A stretch of DNA of 64,000 nt from Petrosia ficiformis (taxonomy: Eukaryota; Porifera; Demospongiae; Haplosclerida; Petrosiidae), in contig OX345644.1 in assembly GCA_947044365.1 (NCBI GenBank), positions 5,987,577 to 6,051,576 on the forward strand, written 5' to 3'. The notes beneath the pieces were generated by a model, which was not told the origin of the DNA, did no database searches, and worked only from the letters and a program-made list of their open reading frames with translations. Position 1 is the stretch's first letter, and each line of letters starts with the position of its first letter. Positions 14,201 to 25,906 of this stretch are shown piece by piece. The translations under genes were made by a program, and so were the position numbers.

Positions 14201-14674
14201 GACAATCAGAATGAGATTCTTTCTTGCCCCTATAATGCTACTGTAACTGAAGAAAATAATGAAAATAAATCTTCTGGAGGGTTAGAGTTTTTCTCTTTCG
14301 TTGGAGGGATTCTTGGTGGTTTTTTCGTAATTGTATTGATGATTTTGGGTAGTTGGGTTATATATGTTTGTATTGCTGATAAATATGGAACTGATTGTAC
14401 ATGTGTATGCCGAAAGTGTCAGGCACATAGGTCTAATAGTAGTACCAGTAGAGGGACATTCACACTGGATAACATTGAATCAACTGAACCAGCAACCTCA
14501 AATACACCCTGTGAGGAGTCTTCTTCAGTTATACTGACTACAACACCTGATCCATCAACTCCTTTTACACCGACTACTAGACCTGATCCTCCACCATATG
14601 ACCCTACAACTGCTCCTCTTATTTATAATGTAGACGAAACAAATACTCCTATAACTGGAAGTACCTCTTTATGA
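8299..14674 (+). CDS. SRCR receptor copy B: four SRCR domains, divergent TM and Cys-rich juxtamembrane, one PPxY
   Basis: This is a tandem paralogue of copy A with the same eleven exons: 8299-8359, 8524-8728, 9606-9745, 10221-10422, 10677-10816, 10997-11056, 11110-11314, 11940-12079, 12406-12604, 13270-13409, 14184-14674, 660 residues. Exon lengths match copy A except exon 3 (one codon shorter) and the last exon. The SRCR exons are close to identical to copy A, and exon 7 looks the same base for base. The membrane region is different: a Gly-rich hydrophobic helix followed by a cytosolic cluster CTCVCRKC. The tail returns to similarity at RSNSSTSR. It keeps the first PPPY (14588-14599) but ends in TGA just before the second site. 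In another frame the following bases read PLYDAKWNT then stop, matching the end of copy A, so a frameshift removed the terminal motif. Confidence 0.85.
9208..9472. mobile_element. Non-autonomous hAT-like MITE, TTAGTTAACT-rich family
   Basis: The interior is dense in TTAGTTATAGTT and TAGTTAACTAACTAAAA and ends in CAACACTA, the complement of the TAGTGTTG seen at the start of related copies. It sits in the SRCR1 intron of copy B and is missing from copy A. It is an inverted relative of the copy at about 12684-12945: both share an ATTATTGG-type centre and an AGGCTTA motif in opposite orientation. No open frame. Confidence 0.6.
12684..12945. mobile_element. Non-autonomous hAT-like MITE, opposite orientation to the 9.2 kb copy
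   Basis: It begins TAGTGTTGTTTTGGTTAAC and carries the same TTAGTTAACTAAAC core. It lies in the last SRCR intron of copy B. The right border is uncertain because the terminal CAACACTA is not clearly preserved. Two copies in inverted orientation about 3.2 kb apart in one gene could let the pre-mRNA fold on itself. Confidence 0.55.
13870..14050. repeat. Dispersed repeat, copy 1 of 3
   Basis: The segment containing TATTTTGATT, CTTGTAGAA, TTTAGGAAT and CTATTAGTTCCAGTT recurs at about 35158-35340 in the same orientation and at about 39925-40090 inverted. It lies in the final intron of SRCR copy B. Borders are approximate. It is probably a degenerate transposon family. No open frame. Confidence 0.55.
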
Positions 14675-14911
14675 CGCTAAATGGAACACATAACTCACTT
14701 TGCATGAAATGAAATTCTTTTTATTGTCAAAATGTATAATATATATACTTATAATTATGTATAATTTATAATCAGAACATTGTATAAATATATTATGTAT
14801 ATAATAATATATGCATATTAATTTTAGTAGGCCTAGTCTCGCACATCCGGACAGTGTAATTATGTCTTATTTATAGATTAGTGCACCTCGCCCATTGTAG
14901 TATCGATAATC

Positions 14912-17900
14912 ATGGTCGAGACATTTAGTGAAGAGAACTGGTTGAATATCTTAAAAGGTGATTACTCTTACCTTCCTCCTGGGCAATCTAACATTGTTAG
15001 GATATTTGTTAGCTCCACTTTTGGAGGTAAGTACTAGTTGTGTGTATAAATCATAATACTATCATATTTATTATTTTTATCTGGAGAGCCTAATACATGT
15101 AGAAGTGTTTGGACAAAGGGACTCTGACACTAGATAATGTAATAATCTTAATTTATTTTATTGTATGTGATATAGAGTAAAGTGTCAATTATCGGACACC
15201 ACCAATACTCGGACGCTATAGCGGTCTCTCTACCACTGCAACTGGAATTACTACACCATAGTAAGAAAGTATACTAAGTAATATCTCTGCATACCAAGTT
15301 TCATGACGATCGCTTGCTTGGTCTTACAGTTATAAGCTTGCAAAAATGAAATTCGGACTCCCCTATGATCGGAAAAATTAATATATTGACGGACAGCTAT
15401 CCATACGTCTTATAGAACTGCTGGAAATAAATGGTTACTGTACCATAAGCTGCAACAACATCTACTCTAGTCATAAACCAAATCTCGTCTCTTAAAGTTG
15501 CTTGGCTGATTTTTTGTATTCAACTATCTGGGCCATTCTGAGCAATCAATAATCGGCCACACCTTTTTGTAATTAGTATAGAGTTCAATTGGAAATAATA
15601 AATTCTTCTAATTTTATTGGTCACCAAAAAATTCTAAAAATTATACTTCCAATTAAACACTGTACTATTTACAAAAAGGCGTGGCCGATTATTGATTGCT
15701 CAGAATGGCCCAGATAGTTGAATACAAAAAATCAGTCAAGCAACTTTAAGAGACGAGATTTGGTTTATGACTAGAGTAGATGTTGTTGCAGCTTATGGTA
15801 CAGTAACCATTTATTTCCAGCAGTTCTATAAGACGTATGGATAGCTGTCCGTCAATATATTAATTTTTCCGATCATAGGAGAGTCCGAATTTCATTTTTG
15901 CAAGCTTATAACTCTAAGACCAAGCAAGCGATCGTCATGAAACTTGGTATGCAGAGATATTACTTAGTATACTTTCTTACTATGGTGTAGTAATTCCAGT
16001 TGCAGTGGTAGAGAGAGCGCTATAGCGTCCGAGTATGGGTGGTGTCCGATAATTGACACTTTACTCTAACCATCGTCTGATGAGAGTTTCAAGAGAACAT
16101 TAAATTGTTTTCAGCTGTATATAACACAATTTATTTTATTGTATGTGATATAACCATTGTCTGATTAGCGTTCCGAAAGAACATTAAATTGTTTCCAGCT
16201 GTATATAACAATTTATTTCTCATTTTTCAGATTTTTTACATGAGCGTAACCATTTGATACAGAATGTGTTTCCATCTATCAGACAATATTGTCAGACTAT
16301 AGGTCTTGAGTTTCAAGTAGTTGATATGAGATGGGGGGTAAGAGATCATAGTGTGTCATCTCATCATATCAGTAAGGTCTGTTTGAAGGAGATTACTATT
16401 TGTCAACAACTATCAGTTGGACCATCATTCATTGTAAGTCAATTTAGATAATTATATATTTTATATATCTTATATTATTAAAAGATTATGTTAGTGCTCA
16501 ATTGATGTTTTAGTTAATAGTGTAAACTAAGTTCATGTTGAGCTCACACATATTTCATTATGAATTGAACACACACAGTGAATGCACTGTGTGTGTTCAA
16601 TTGTGTCATCAATAATACAAAATAATAATGAGCACAATTATAGTTATATTCTATGTATGTTTTAACTACACACAATAAATACAATTTTCAGGTAGCTAAA
16701 TCTCTTTGACTCCAAAGAATGTTCACATTGAGTTGATACATATAGGTTATACACTGTTTTAGTGGGACTAAAGCTATTTGGAACCCCGAAGGGAAAGCCC
16801 AAGGAATCCAATACCACAAAACTTTAAAAAACAATTTCATAGTGGGAAAGCAGCTGAGTTAATTGCATATGGTTTCCACTATACAAACAGTTCACATATA
16901 AATATCATTAGTTTATCATTTTAATCTACAAATACTTTATTTAATAGCATTCATTGAGGTAATCATGTTATTATCCAATAGAACTTGATGTTACTTCATG
17001 CCACTCTCAATCAGTTTTAGAAAACAAGATATACTAAGTATCCCATTTTCATTTCTCCTTGAATTATTGAGAAAATTCCTTTTTATGGGCCTAAAATGTA
17101 CTAACCAACTTTTATGCCTGTATAGGCCATACAAATATTAATTGACTAATATGGATAATCACAGTATTCCCATAAGACCATTGGATCTGTTTTAATTTCT
17201 CAAAATCTCAAATAACTTGGGAGTATCAAACCTGCTAGAAGGATTTTAGCAATCATATTTAGAGCTACATTTCTATATTTCATTGATCAATTTATCACCA
17301 CATTTTAGAATTAAGCATCAGAATAATTATTTTGTATATTTTCCACAGGCATTCCTTGGTAATCGCTATGGTTACAGACCAGTTCCAGCTAATATTATTG
17401 ATACTGAGTTTCAATCACTAGTACGAGTATCAGAAAGTGCAAACATTGATATTTCTCTTTTAAAGAAGTGGTATAGACTTGATACGAACTCTGTACCTTC
17501 TGTATATCAACTACAGGCTATAACTGATTATTATCCTCACTATAATGATAATTCAAACAAAGCTCTACAAGAAAAGGAACAGCAGGAATGGTGGGAAACA
17601 CATCAATCTCTATTCGACCTGATCAAGCGATTAGTTCATTTGGCAGTGGAGACAAATGAAATGACAAAAGAAGTTGCTCAAAATTTCATCTCATCAGGTA
17701 TTTAAATTATTTTTTTTGTTTCTATAATCATACAAAAAAGAACTAATTTATTACTAACAAGCTGCTCATTTCTATGGAATCATGACTAGTTTGTAAATAT
17801 CAGCTTGTGGCCACACTATAACCGCTACTACCTATCACATTATGACAAACTTACATTGGTATGATTATATAGCTGCTCATTTTCATGACCAGTTTGTACA

Positions 17901-20900
17901 CTACAACCACTACTACCTATCACATTATGTTGGTATGATTACAAAGTTGTTAAAATAACTAGTTTAGTACACTTGCAAGGATTTAATATAGTTGGTTGTT
18001 ATGGATATACACACATGCTAATGCTATAGTTACTTTGTACTAATTATTATCATTTAGTTGAAGTACTACAACATTAGGTGTTGTCTACTCATATTTCATA
18101 CCAACAATTTACTGGCAAGAGTCTGGCAATTATGAAACCTGCAGATACAATTTAATCTATTATAAAGGTATATAGTATACCTTTATAATTGGTGCACATT
18201 ATGTTGTAGCATCGTCATGCATGTAGCCATAACAACCTGTATGATAAACAACAATTTATGCTAATCTTTGCAACTGTACAAACCAATAAATTGGCCATTT
18301 TAACATTTTAATTTTTGCAGTGAATACAACAGCAACTATCTGCCATACATATGCATTGTTATGATTACAGTTACTACTAATAAAAACTGCAGTTTACAGT
18401 TATAAGCCTTCATGTAATTAAATAAATGTGATCATAATGGACAGGAAATGTTTGTTTTATACTTATTTCCTTTATATTTGAACCCGATTTTATTAAATAA
18501 GCAACTATAATTATAGTTATTATTTATTATTACCATTTGCAGTGACTGAGGAAGAGGTTACTTATGGACTCTTGCAAGATTCATCACCTAATGATCACTG
18601 TCTTTTCTACTTCAGAGAACTAAATGACATTGAAGCTAACCTCGCTGATGAAACCACAAAGAAGTATATTGATAAAGACTCTTATGATCTTTTGAGCTGT
18701 AACAAAGAGGCTCAGCAACTTCTACGAGACCTCAAGGAAATTAGAATTCCAGCAAGGGTAAGCTCTGAAAATATCCATCAATATGCTATTCCATGGTGTC
18801 GAGGTGGAGTCGATCCTTCTAATGAGAATCATGTATCTTATCTCTCCTCGTTTTGCAAACAGGTAAAGAGTGATATTTTACGGCTTATAAATGAAGCGAT
18901 TAGTAAACGGTCATCATTTCCTGCCCCATATTGCTTGTATGAAGAAATCGCACATCATGCTTCATTTTGTATATCTAAGTGTGAGTCATTCTGCGGTAGG
19001 AGTGATGTATTGAATGCAATAAGAGAGCTTCTACTTTCAAAAATTAGAAAACCGCTAGTTGTCTATGGAGTTTCGGGATCTGGTAAAACGTCTGTCATGG
19101 CAAAGGTTCAACAGAATGCATGTGCATGGCTTGGTAGTACTTGTGTAACAGTTTTACGATTCTTAGGGACTTCCCCTTCTTCCTCTGGTATTCGTGGAAC
19201 GTTATCAAGTATCTGTCAACAGTTGTCCCTTATTTATCGTATCACTGCCCCAAATCTTGAATCAATGGAGTTCAATGAAATCATACAGTATTTTCATTCT
19301 CTATTAATTGATATGCTTCCTTTAATTATAAAATCACATCTGTTGATACTCCTGGATTCAATTGATCAGTTATCTCCAGCTGATGGTGCACACAGAATGA
19401 CATGGTTGCCGAAACTATTACCCCAAAATATTCATATTATTCTATCGATGTTACCCAAAGAGTTTGGCTGCTTAAACGTTGTTCGTTCCCTAATTCCGCA
19501 AGAAGAATGCTATGTGGAAACAGGTGCAATGTCGACCTGTGTAGGTAGTGAAATCCTTGATAGTTGGTTATCTCAAGCAGGCCGTAGCTTAACAAAAAAT
19601 CAGAGATCTCAAGTTATGAGAGCCTTTAGCCTGTATCCACAGCCTTTGTTTTTACGACTTCTCTTTCACAAAACACTGACGTGGTTTTCGTATACAAATA
19701 TTGATTCAAATGACCTGCCTAGATCAACGAAAGATGCTTTGAATGAATTGTTTGACCAGCTTCAAGACCACCATGGAGAATTGTTGGTATCGAGATCGTT
19801 AGGATATTTCACCTCTGCTCGTAACGGTCTGACAGAAACAGAGTTGGAAGATGTCTTATCGCTGGATGATAAAGTTTTGAGTGATGTTTATCAGTATTGG
19901 GACCCTCCACTGGAATCAATTATAAGGATTCCTCAGTTAGTATGGAAAAGAGTTCGTTACGACATCTCAGAGTTCCTTGTGGAGCGACAGGCAGATGGGA
20001 AAACAGTAATAGCGTGGTATCATCGACAGTTTATTGAAACGACTAAAAATCGTTATCTTAAAAGTGATCTTGATACCAAAACATGTCACTTAAATCTGTC
20101 AACCTACTTTGAGGGATTCCAAAGCACACAGACTAGACCTATCACATTGTTTCATCGAAAAAAAACATTTTACAATATCAGTAGGCAAGTAGCTACTCAA
20201 CCGCTAGTATATAAAACTGGTAGATACAATTTGAGGAAGCTTTCAGAATTACCATATAATCTTGTAATGGCAGGTGAATACGAAAAACTGAAGCATTTAA
20301 CATTATGTAATTTCGAATGGCTATTTGTTAAATTGCAAGCAACGTCTTATCATACAACCATTCAAGATTTCTTTCTTTCTACCTCTCTTTCCACTGATAT
20401 TGAGCTGTCTGTAGTGAAAGAGATGTTAACATTGTCAGCTCACAGACTCAAAGTACAGCCTAAAGATTTAGCTGGTCAAATACTAGGAAGACTAAATAGC
20501 ATTAATGAAAATAATTTTATGTATCCTGCTGTAGAACAAATTCTAAAAGGAGCTCTTTCATGGGTTGACGAGAATGAGGGTTGCTTACTTACTCCAATAA
20601 ATAGCTGTCTTATTAGTCCTGGCGGGCCATTAAAAACAACCCTTCTTGGTCATTCTCATCTGATACAAGGTATTGCTGTATCACAATCACTATCTATACT
20701 TGTGTCTTCCTCTAGAACCTCTGACGGAGTGGTATTTAATGTATGGGATACAAGCTCACTTGAAAATATGCAGATTTTACACTCACTCGTGATTTCTGGT
20801 GATTCTCTTCCATATATGACTCTTACAAATGAGCTACTAGTAGGTGCATGTGGACATACGCTTAAAATATGGAATGCTATTACTTCTGAGGAGCTAAAAG

Positions 20901-22681
20901 TTGTCACAAGTCCCAGTAGCATCAAGTGTGTGACTTTACTTAATTTGTTAGATGTAATAGTCGTTGGAACAAATGATGGAAAACTACTTTTTATCAAACG
21001 AAATACAAATGATGTCATCATGCTTCAGTCTCATACAGTTTCAATAAGTGCTTTGAGCTTTACTGGCAATAATAAGTTTATTATATCAGGAGCAAGTAAT
21101 GGTCACGTTGCATGCCATAGCACACAGTCATGGTCTTTGATTTGGCATTTACAGATGTACCAAGATTCGAAAAGCATTTCATGTATAGTTACTCATCATG
21201 ATTGCTTATATGATGTCCACTATGTTATTATTGGATCTGAAGATGCCTCTATCCAAGTGAGAGTTGCACACAACGGTATCCTTAAACATGTACTAGTTGG
21301 CCATAAAAAAGCAATAAAGTGTCTTTCATTACAATCGGATGAATACAACATGAGAAAATCTATGATATTGTCTTGTTCACTTGACTCTACTATTCGAATG
21401 TGGAACCTTTATGATGGAACCTGTCTCAAGATCTTAACAGGGCATGTAGATGGGATAACATGTCTTGTTATCTCAGATGAATACGCTATCAGTGGCTCAA
21501 AGGATGATTTTCTCAAAGTTTGGAATCTAAAATCAGGTGAGTGTATGCTAACACTGGAGGGGCACTCATCATGGATCTCATCAGTTGTCATCTTGGCAAA
21601 AAGGCAAACTATAATTTCTGGTTCTAACGATAAATCCTTGAAATTATGGAACATGAAGACTCCTAAGAGCTCTCAAACCTGTGAACGGCACAGTACACAG
21701 CCAGAGTGTATTGCCACTACTCCTTGTGGGATGAAAGTGATTTCAGGCGCTCCAGACTCCATCAAAATATGGGATACGACAAGTGGAAAATGTCTCCATA
21801 CATTCACTGAACCAGCTTCTTGCCTGTGTATTCATCCATTTAAATCCAATCTATTCTTCGCTGGGTCTAAATCTGGACACATGGCTTTGTGTGACTTAAC
21901 ATGCTATAAAGTCATTCATACGTTCATGACACAAAGTATTGCTGTCAACTGCATTTTAGTCAACCAGAGATTGGAACATGTCTATTCTGCATGTGCTGAT
22001 GGCTATATTCACACATGGAGTTTGAAAGATTTTGTTTTTGTTAAAGCGTACTCCGGTCATGAAGCTGGGGTTAAATGCATTACTCTTTCTAGTGAAAATG
22101 ACATATTGGTCTCCGGTTCTTTCGATTGTACAATTAGAGTAGTGAATGTCAAAAGTATCTCTGAGGAAGTTATTGTCCTGAAAGGACACAAGAAGGTAGT
22201 ATCATGTTTGGATATTGCTGAAGACAATACACTATTAGCATCTGGTAGTGATGATTGTACTCTGTGCTTATGGGATCTCAAAACATCAACCATTTTACAA
22301 GTATTTAGATATGCAGACAGTGTAAAGTGTGTTTCGTTATCCAGCTTGTATAATTTAGTAATTGCAGGTGCTCATTGTGGCAAGGACCAGCTTAAATCAT
22401 GGAATATTAAAAGTGGTGAATGTATGAACGTCTACTGTGGCCATACACATGCAGTAATGTGTATGTTGACGACACACAATGATCAATATACTGTTACAGG
22501 TTCTCGCGATGGGACAATAAAAGTATGGAGGACCAACTCTGCTGAGTTATTAACATCATTTGACTTACAATCGCAGATAAAGTACATGAACTTAGTGGCA
22601 ATAAATGACAAATCTGCTTTGCTGTCAGCTACCACTAAATCTGGCCCAATCGCAATATTAAGACTAAAACTACCTGTATAA
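14912..22681 (+). CDS. DUF4062-NACHT-WD40 protein, NWD1-like
   Basis: Four exons: 14912-15026, 16231-16433, 17349-17697, 18543-22681, in phase, 1601 residues. The N-terminus carries RIFVSSTFGD (30-39) followed by FQVVDMRWGV, the DUF4062 signature found ahead of NACHT in NWD1 and TEP1-type proteins. A NACHT-type P-loop ATPase follows, with Walker A GVSGSGKT (398-405) and Walker B LLILLDSIDQ (489-498). A helical region runs to about 900. The C-terminus is a WD40 array from about 920 to the end, with about 16 blade endings (TIRMWNL, FLKVWNL, SLKLWNM, TLCLWDL, TIKVWRT), enough for two propellers. The giant last exon encodes NACHT and all WD repeats. Family members are cytosolic scaffolds or sensors of the STAND ATPase class; the ligand here is unknown. 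The initial ATG is the first in frame after an upstream stop-rich stretch. A polyadenylation-type AATAAA follows the stop within about 30 bases. Confidence 0.9.
15173..16068. mobile_element. Fully palindromic TA-flanked MITE (foldback element)
   Basis: This 896-bp unit starts TAGAGTAAAGTGTCAATTAT and ends in its complement. The two arms match almost perfectly for about 400 bases each around a short unpaired centre near 15600. TA dinucleotides border both ends, as expected for Tc1/mariner-type insertion. It lies inside intron 1 of the NACHT-WD gene. Bases just left of it (TTATTGTATGTGATATA) recur to the right near 16135-16155, where they read straight into ACCATTGTC, so an empty-site-like copy exists next door. 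No transposase frame is present. The arms also contain CTTTAAGAGACGAGATTTGG, conserved in both halves. Confidence 0.88.
16070..16230. repeat. Short tandem duplication beside the MITE
   Basis: Two copies of a roughly 75-base unit follow one another: CATTAAATTGTTTTCAGCTG near 16100 and CATTAAATTGTTTCCAGCTG near 16180, each with TGTATATAACA. The second copy runs into the exon 2 acceptor of the NACHT-WD gene. The duplication extends leftward to the bases before the MITE. Confidence 0.6.
16563..16602. repeat. 18-bp perfect hairpin with 4-base loop
   Basis: AATTGAACACACACAGTG (16563-16580) and its exact complement (16585-16602) enclose AATG. It is in intron 2 of the NACHT-WD gene. This is either a small MITE remnant or an RNA hairpin. 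No function can be assigned. Confidence 0.7.
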
Positions 22682-23788
22682 TATATATGAAATATGTCAT
22701 TCAATAAACAAATATGAGTTTTTTTTTTTAAAGACAGTTCATAAAAGTTATATTTTTTCATAACATGGTTGCAATGCTGTCCCAAAGGTGTGTGCAGTAG
22801 GGAGATATGCCCCCTCCTTTTGAAAGCATAGGACCTCAATACTGTATTGAAAAATGCTTAAGAATTCAGCAAATAAGAGTACATTGTTATAATCTATGAT
22901 TATACGTACTAATAATTAATGAAAATAAAGTGATGAGTGATGCTGTATTGTATTATGTAATTGTATATTAATTGTGTTTTTTTTTTCTGTAAAATAATTT
23001 AATATCTACTTTAATAACAAAAATTTAATGTATACCTAACAATTATTATAACAGGGCTCTGGTTCTATCTACTGGTGTAGGCAGGGTAGAAGTTTCTACC
23101 ACCCCAAACATGCTTCTACATACCCCAAAGTTTACTTTATCAAAAAAGAAGTACTTGGTTCAAAGGATACTCTACAGTCTTTACTAAATGAATTATCTTC
23201 AGTGCCATACATGCACATTAATGTGAACCAAATAGTACTAACTTTTGCCTCCACGTTCTACGCTTGAGTGGTCATATCACACTCCCACACCCACCACCTC
23301 AGGCCATTACACAGCCCATTCTTGATGGCAATACAAATGATGTAGACACATCTAGAATTCCAACAAAAAACTGATTATAATTAATATTAATAATGTCCAG
23401 CATGTTTCATACAGGAGGAGGCACGTCTTCACACTGCACCCACTCCTAGCTATAATAATTATCAATAGTTATCTTTTAATTAATGTTATATTCGCAAAAT
23501 AATTAAATTTATAACAAAATCAATTATACATGTATTAGAGATAAAAACATATCCCTAAATAAACGTATACCTATATTATTATTTTCAACAATGTTCAGCA
23601 TTATAGTGTATCTAAATTATTTGCAATATTAGAACTGCGAAAGTGTAGTGAACACTGTACATCAAATTCTGTTGGGTAAAATAAAATAAATAATTGATAA
23701 AATTAGTAGCTAATTATTATAATGATACAGTAAGTGCATAATTATTGTTACTTCGATAAATACATTTTGTACAGAGATAGCAATTTAC
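22682..23788. repeat. Spacer and 3' flank of Kunitz unit 1, duplicated at 33 kb
   Basis: After the NACHT-WD 3' end, bases about 22995-23755 are nearly identical to about 32985-33745, the 3' flank of Kunitz unit 4. The anchor CTATCTACTGGTGTAGGCAG marks each Kunitz unit (near 23065, 25185, 29083 and 33070). No protein-coding gene is supported. The weak open frame that spans the anchor in unit 4 is broken here. Confidence 0.6.
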
Positions 23789-24006
23789 TTACCATGCACA
23801 ATATTGCTTACAACTTTCAATGCTTATGAAATTGTTTCCATTCCCTCCACATCCTGAATATACAAAACTCTCACAACTTTGTGTTTTGTGATTGTAAAAA
23901 TAGCGGGAGATTTTTGCAACGCAAGGTCCACCATAATCATCAGGAAGATCACAAACAGCTCCACAATAACTCTCACAATCTTCCTTTGTTAAAAAGTTAT
24001 TCCCAT
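23789..24006 (-). pseudogene. Truncated Kunitz inhibitor locus (unit 1)
   Basis: The minus strand reads the end of a first Kunitz domain (from GNNF onward) and a complete second domain ending QYCAW and TAA. The second domain has GGPCVAKISRYFYN, so the P1 position is Val. The signal exon and the first half of domain 1 are missing. At 24006 similarity to the intact copies stops and the tail repeat (AAATTAGCGGTTGTTTCAA) begins. No start codon, acceptor or promoter is visible, so it is best read as a deletion-made pseudogene, although the remaining frame is open. Confidence 0.75.
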
Positions 24007-24019
24007 AAGTAAACTCTAA

Positions 24020-25906
24020 AAATTAGCGGTTGTTTCAACGTACATAAGTATCGCTTTTTTTGTGTTTTGCATTTATTCTAGCTATATAAACTTATGTACA
24101 GTTTTTGTGTGGAAGTGGTGTTTAATGTGGAAGTGGTATTTAATTTTGTTGCCAAAGCAAGGCACCATTCCAATGCTGTTCCTGTGCTTTTTTCAGTTTT
24201 GATATTGTATTCCTACATACTCTTTCTTTGTTTTTTATTATTCTTGTTTCAATTCTATTTTTAAATGACTTGGAATAATAATTTGTTGATAAATTGTTGA
24301 TCAAATATGTGATGATTATTCTGTTTCATGATGTTTTCTGCAGAAATGGTGTCCAGAAGGAGACTGATATAAATTTCCTACTGTGACATACTCTTTCATT
24401 TATAAAATGTTTTTTAATATTCTTGTGTAATTATAATTATTTTATATAATTTATATATAATATTCTATATATCATATCTAGTACACTGATGATATCTGCA
24501 GTAATTATACACAATGAATTAGTGGCATAATTATAATAAGAAACAGAACAGTGCGAAGTGTGTTCCTCTGAATTTAATTTAAAATAATGTATTTGTGCTA
24601 AAACTACTTTAATAGCTCAAGGAATGTAGAAATCTATTTTTATGAAAAACTGAAACAATAATAATAATAATCGTGAATAATATGGAGATTTTGCTAATAG
24701 CCATTTTTTTTCTATGAAGCAAAGTGAAAACAAAATGCATCTCGGAATTAACAAGTTAGCTAGCTAAAGATAGCTAAAAGTGAGCCACACTGGAAAGAAT
24801 AGACTAGGAGGTAGCTACAGGAAACAAATTAAACAGGAGATGCAAAACAAAAACACAAAATTTAATTAAATTCAGGTAAAAAAAGTCTATGGTAGGACTG
24901 TTGATAATGCTGGGGGGCTGTTCCATGCAGGGATAATGTCAATAAAGAAAGAGAATCTGTGTGATGATGTGTTTTCTACTTTAACAAAGATCTCTGGCCA
25001 TTTAAAAGGTATTCTTAGTCATAAAAATACTCAATATCAAAACATATCTATATTTTAACTTACATGTATGATGTATATGATTTCAGCTTACCACTTGCAA
25101 TTGAAATGTATGGGTGGGCATTTTGTTTTCGGTCTTTCCCTACCAGAGAGTGGTATCGTACTCTCTGATAACTGGCTTCTAGTTCTATCTACCGGTATAG
25201 GCAGGGTAGATGTGTCTACCCCATACACAAAAACGTAGTTCAAATGATACTCCACAGTCTTTACTTTACTTTATGAATTATCTTCAATTCATATATACAA
25301 TTATTTTCAACCAAATAGCAATAAATTTTGTCTCCATAAAGAAACAAAACATAAGTTCCATGCTCTACGCCTGAGAGGCCATATCCCCTTCCACATCTAC
25401 CCCCTCAAGCTGCTATATAGCCCATTCTTTGTGGCAATGCAATACAAATGATGTAGACACATCTAGAATTCCAGGATAGAACCTTCATTATGATTAATAT
25501 ATATTATGTTTAATATTAATAATGTTCATCATGTTTTGTACAGGAGGGGGCATGTATTTTAATGCACCCTCCCTAGCTATGATTATGAATTATCTTTTAA
25601 TTAATTTTATATTCACAAAATAATTAAATTTATAACAAAATCAATTATACATGTATTAGAGATAAAAACATATCCCTAAATAAACGTATACCTATATTAT
25701 TATTTTCAACAATGTTCAGCATTATAGTGTATCTAAATTATTTGCAATATTAGAACTGCGAAAGTGTAGTGAACACTGTACATCAAATTCTGTTGGGTAA
25801 AATAAAATAAATAATTGATAAAATTAGTAGCTAATTATAATGATACAGTAAGTGCATAATTATTGTTACTTTGATAAATACAGTTTGTACAGAGATAGCA
25901 ATTTAC
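24020..25906. other. Non-coding tail of unit 1 and 3' flank of unit 2
   Basis: This holds only repeated unit sequence, shared with about 27600-29800 and 31400-32000. Recognisable shared words are ATGGTGTCCAGAAGGAGACT, TGACATACTCTTTCATTT and CAAAATGCATCTCG. No gene is seen. Confidence 0.55.

Noticed and set aside
20656..21021. Minus-strand frames inside the NACHT-WD40 exon
   Set aside because: They oppose a long, clearly conserved coding exon and show no protein features.
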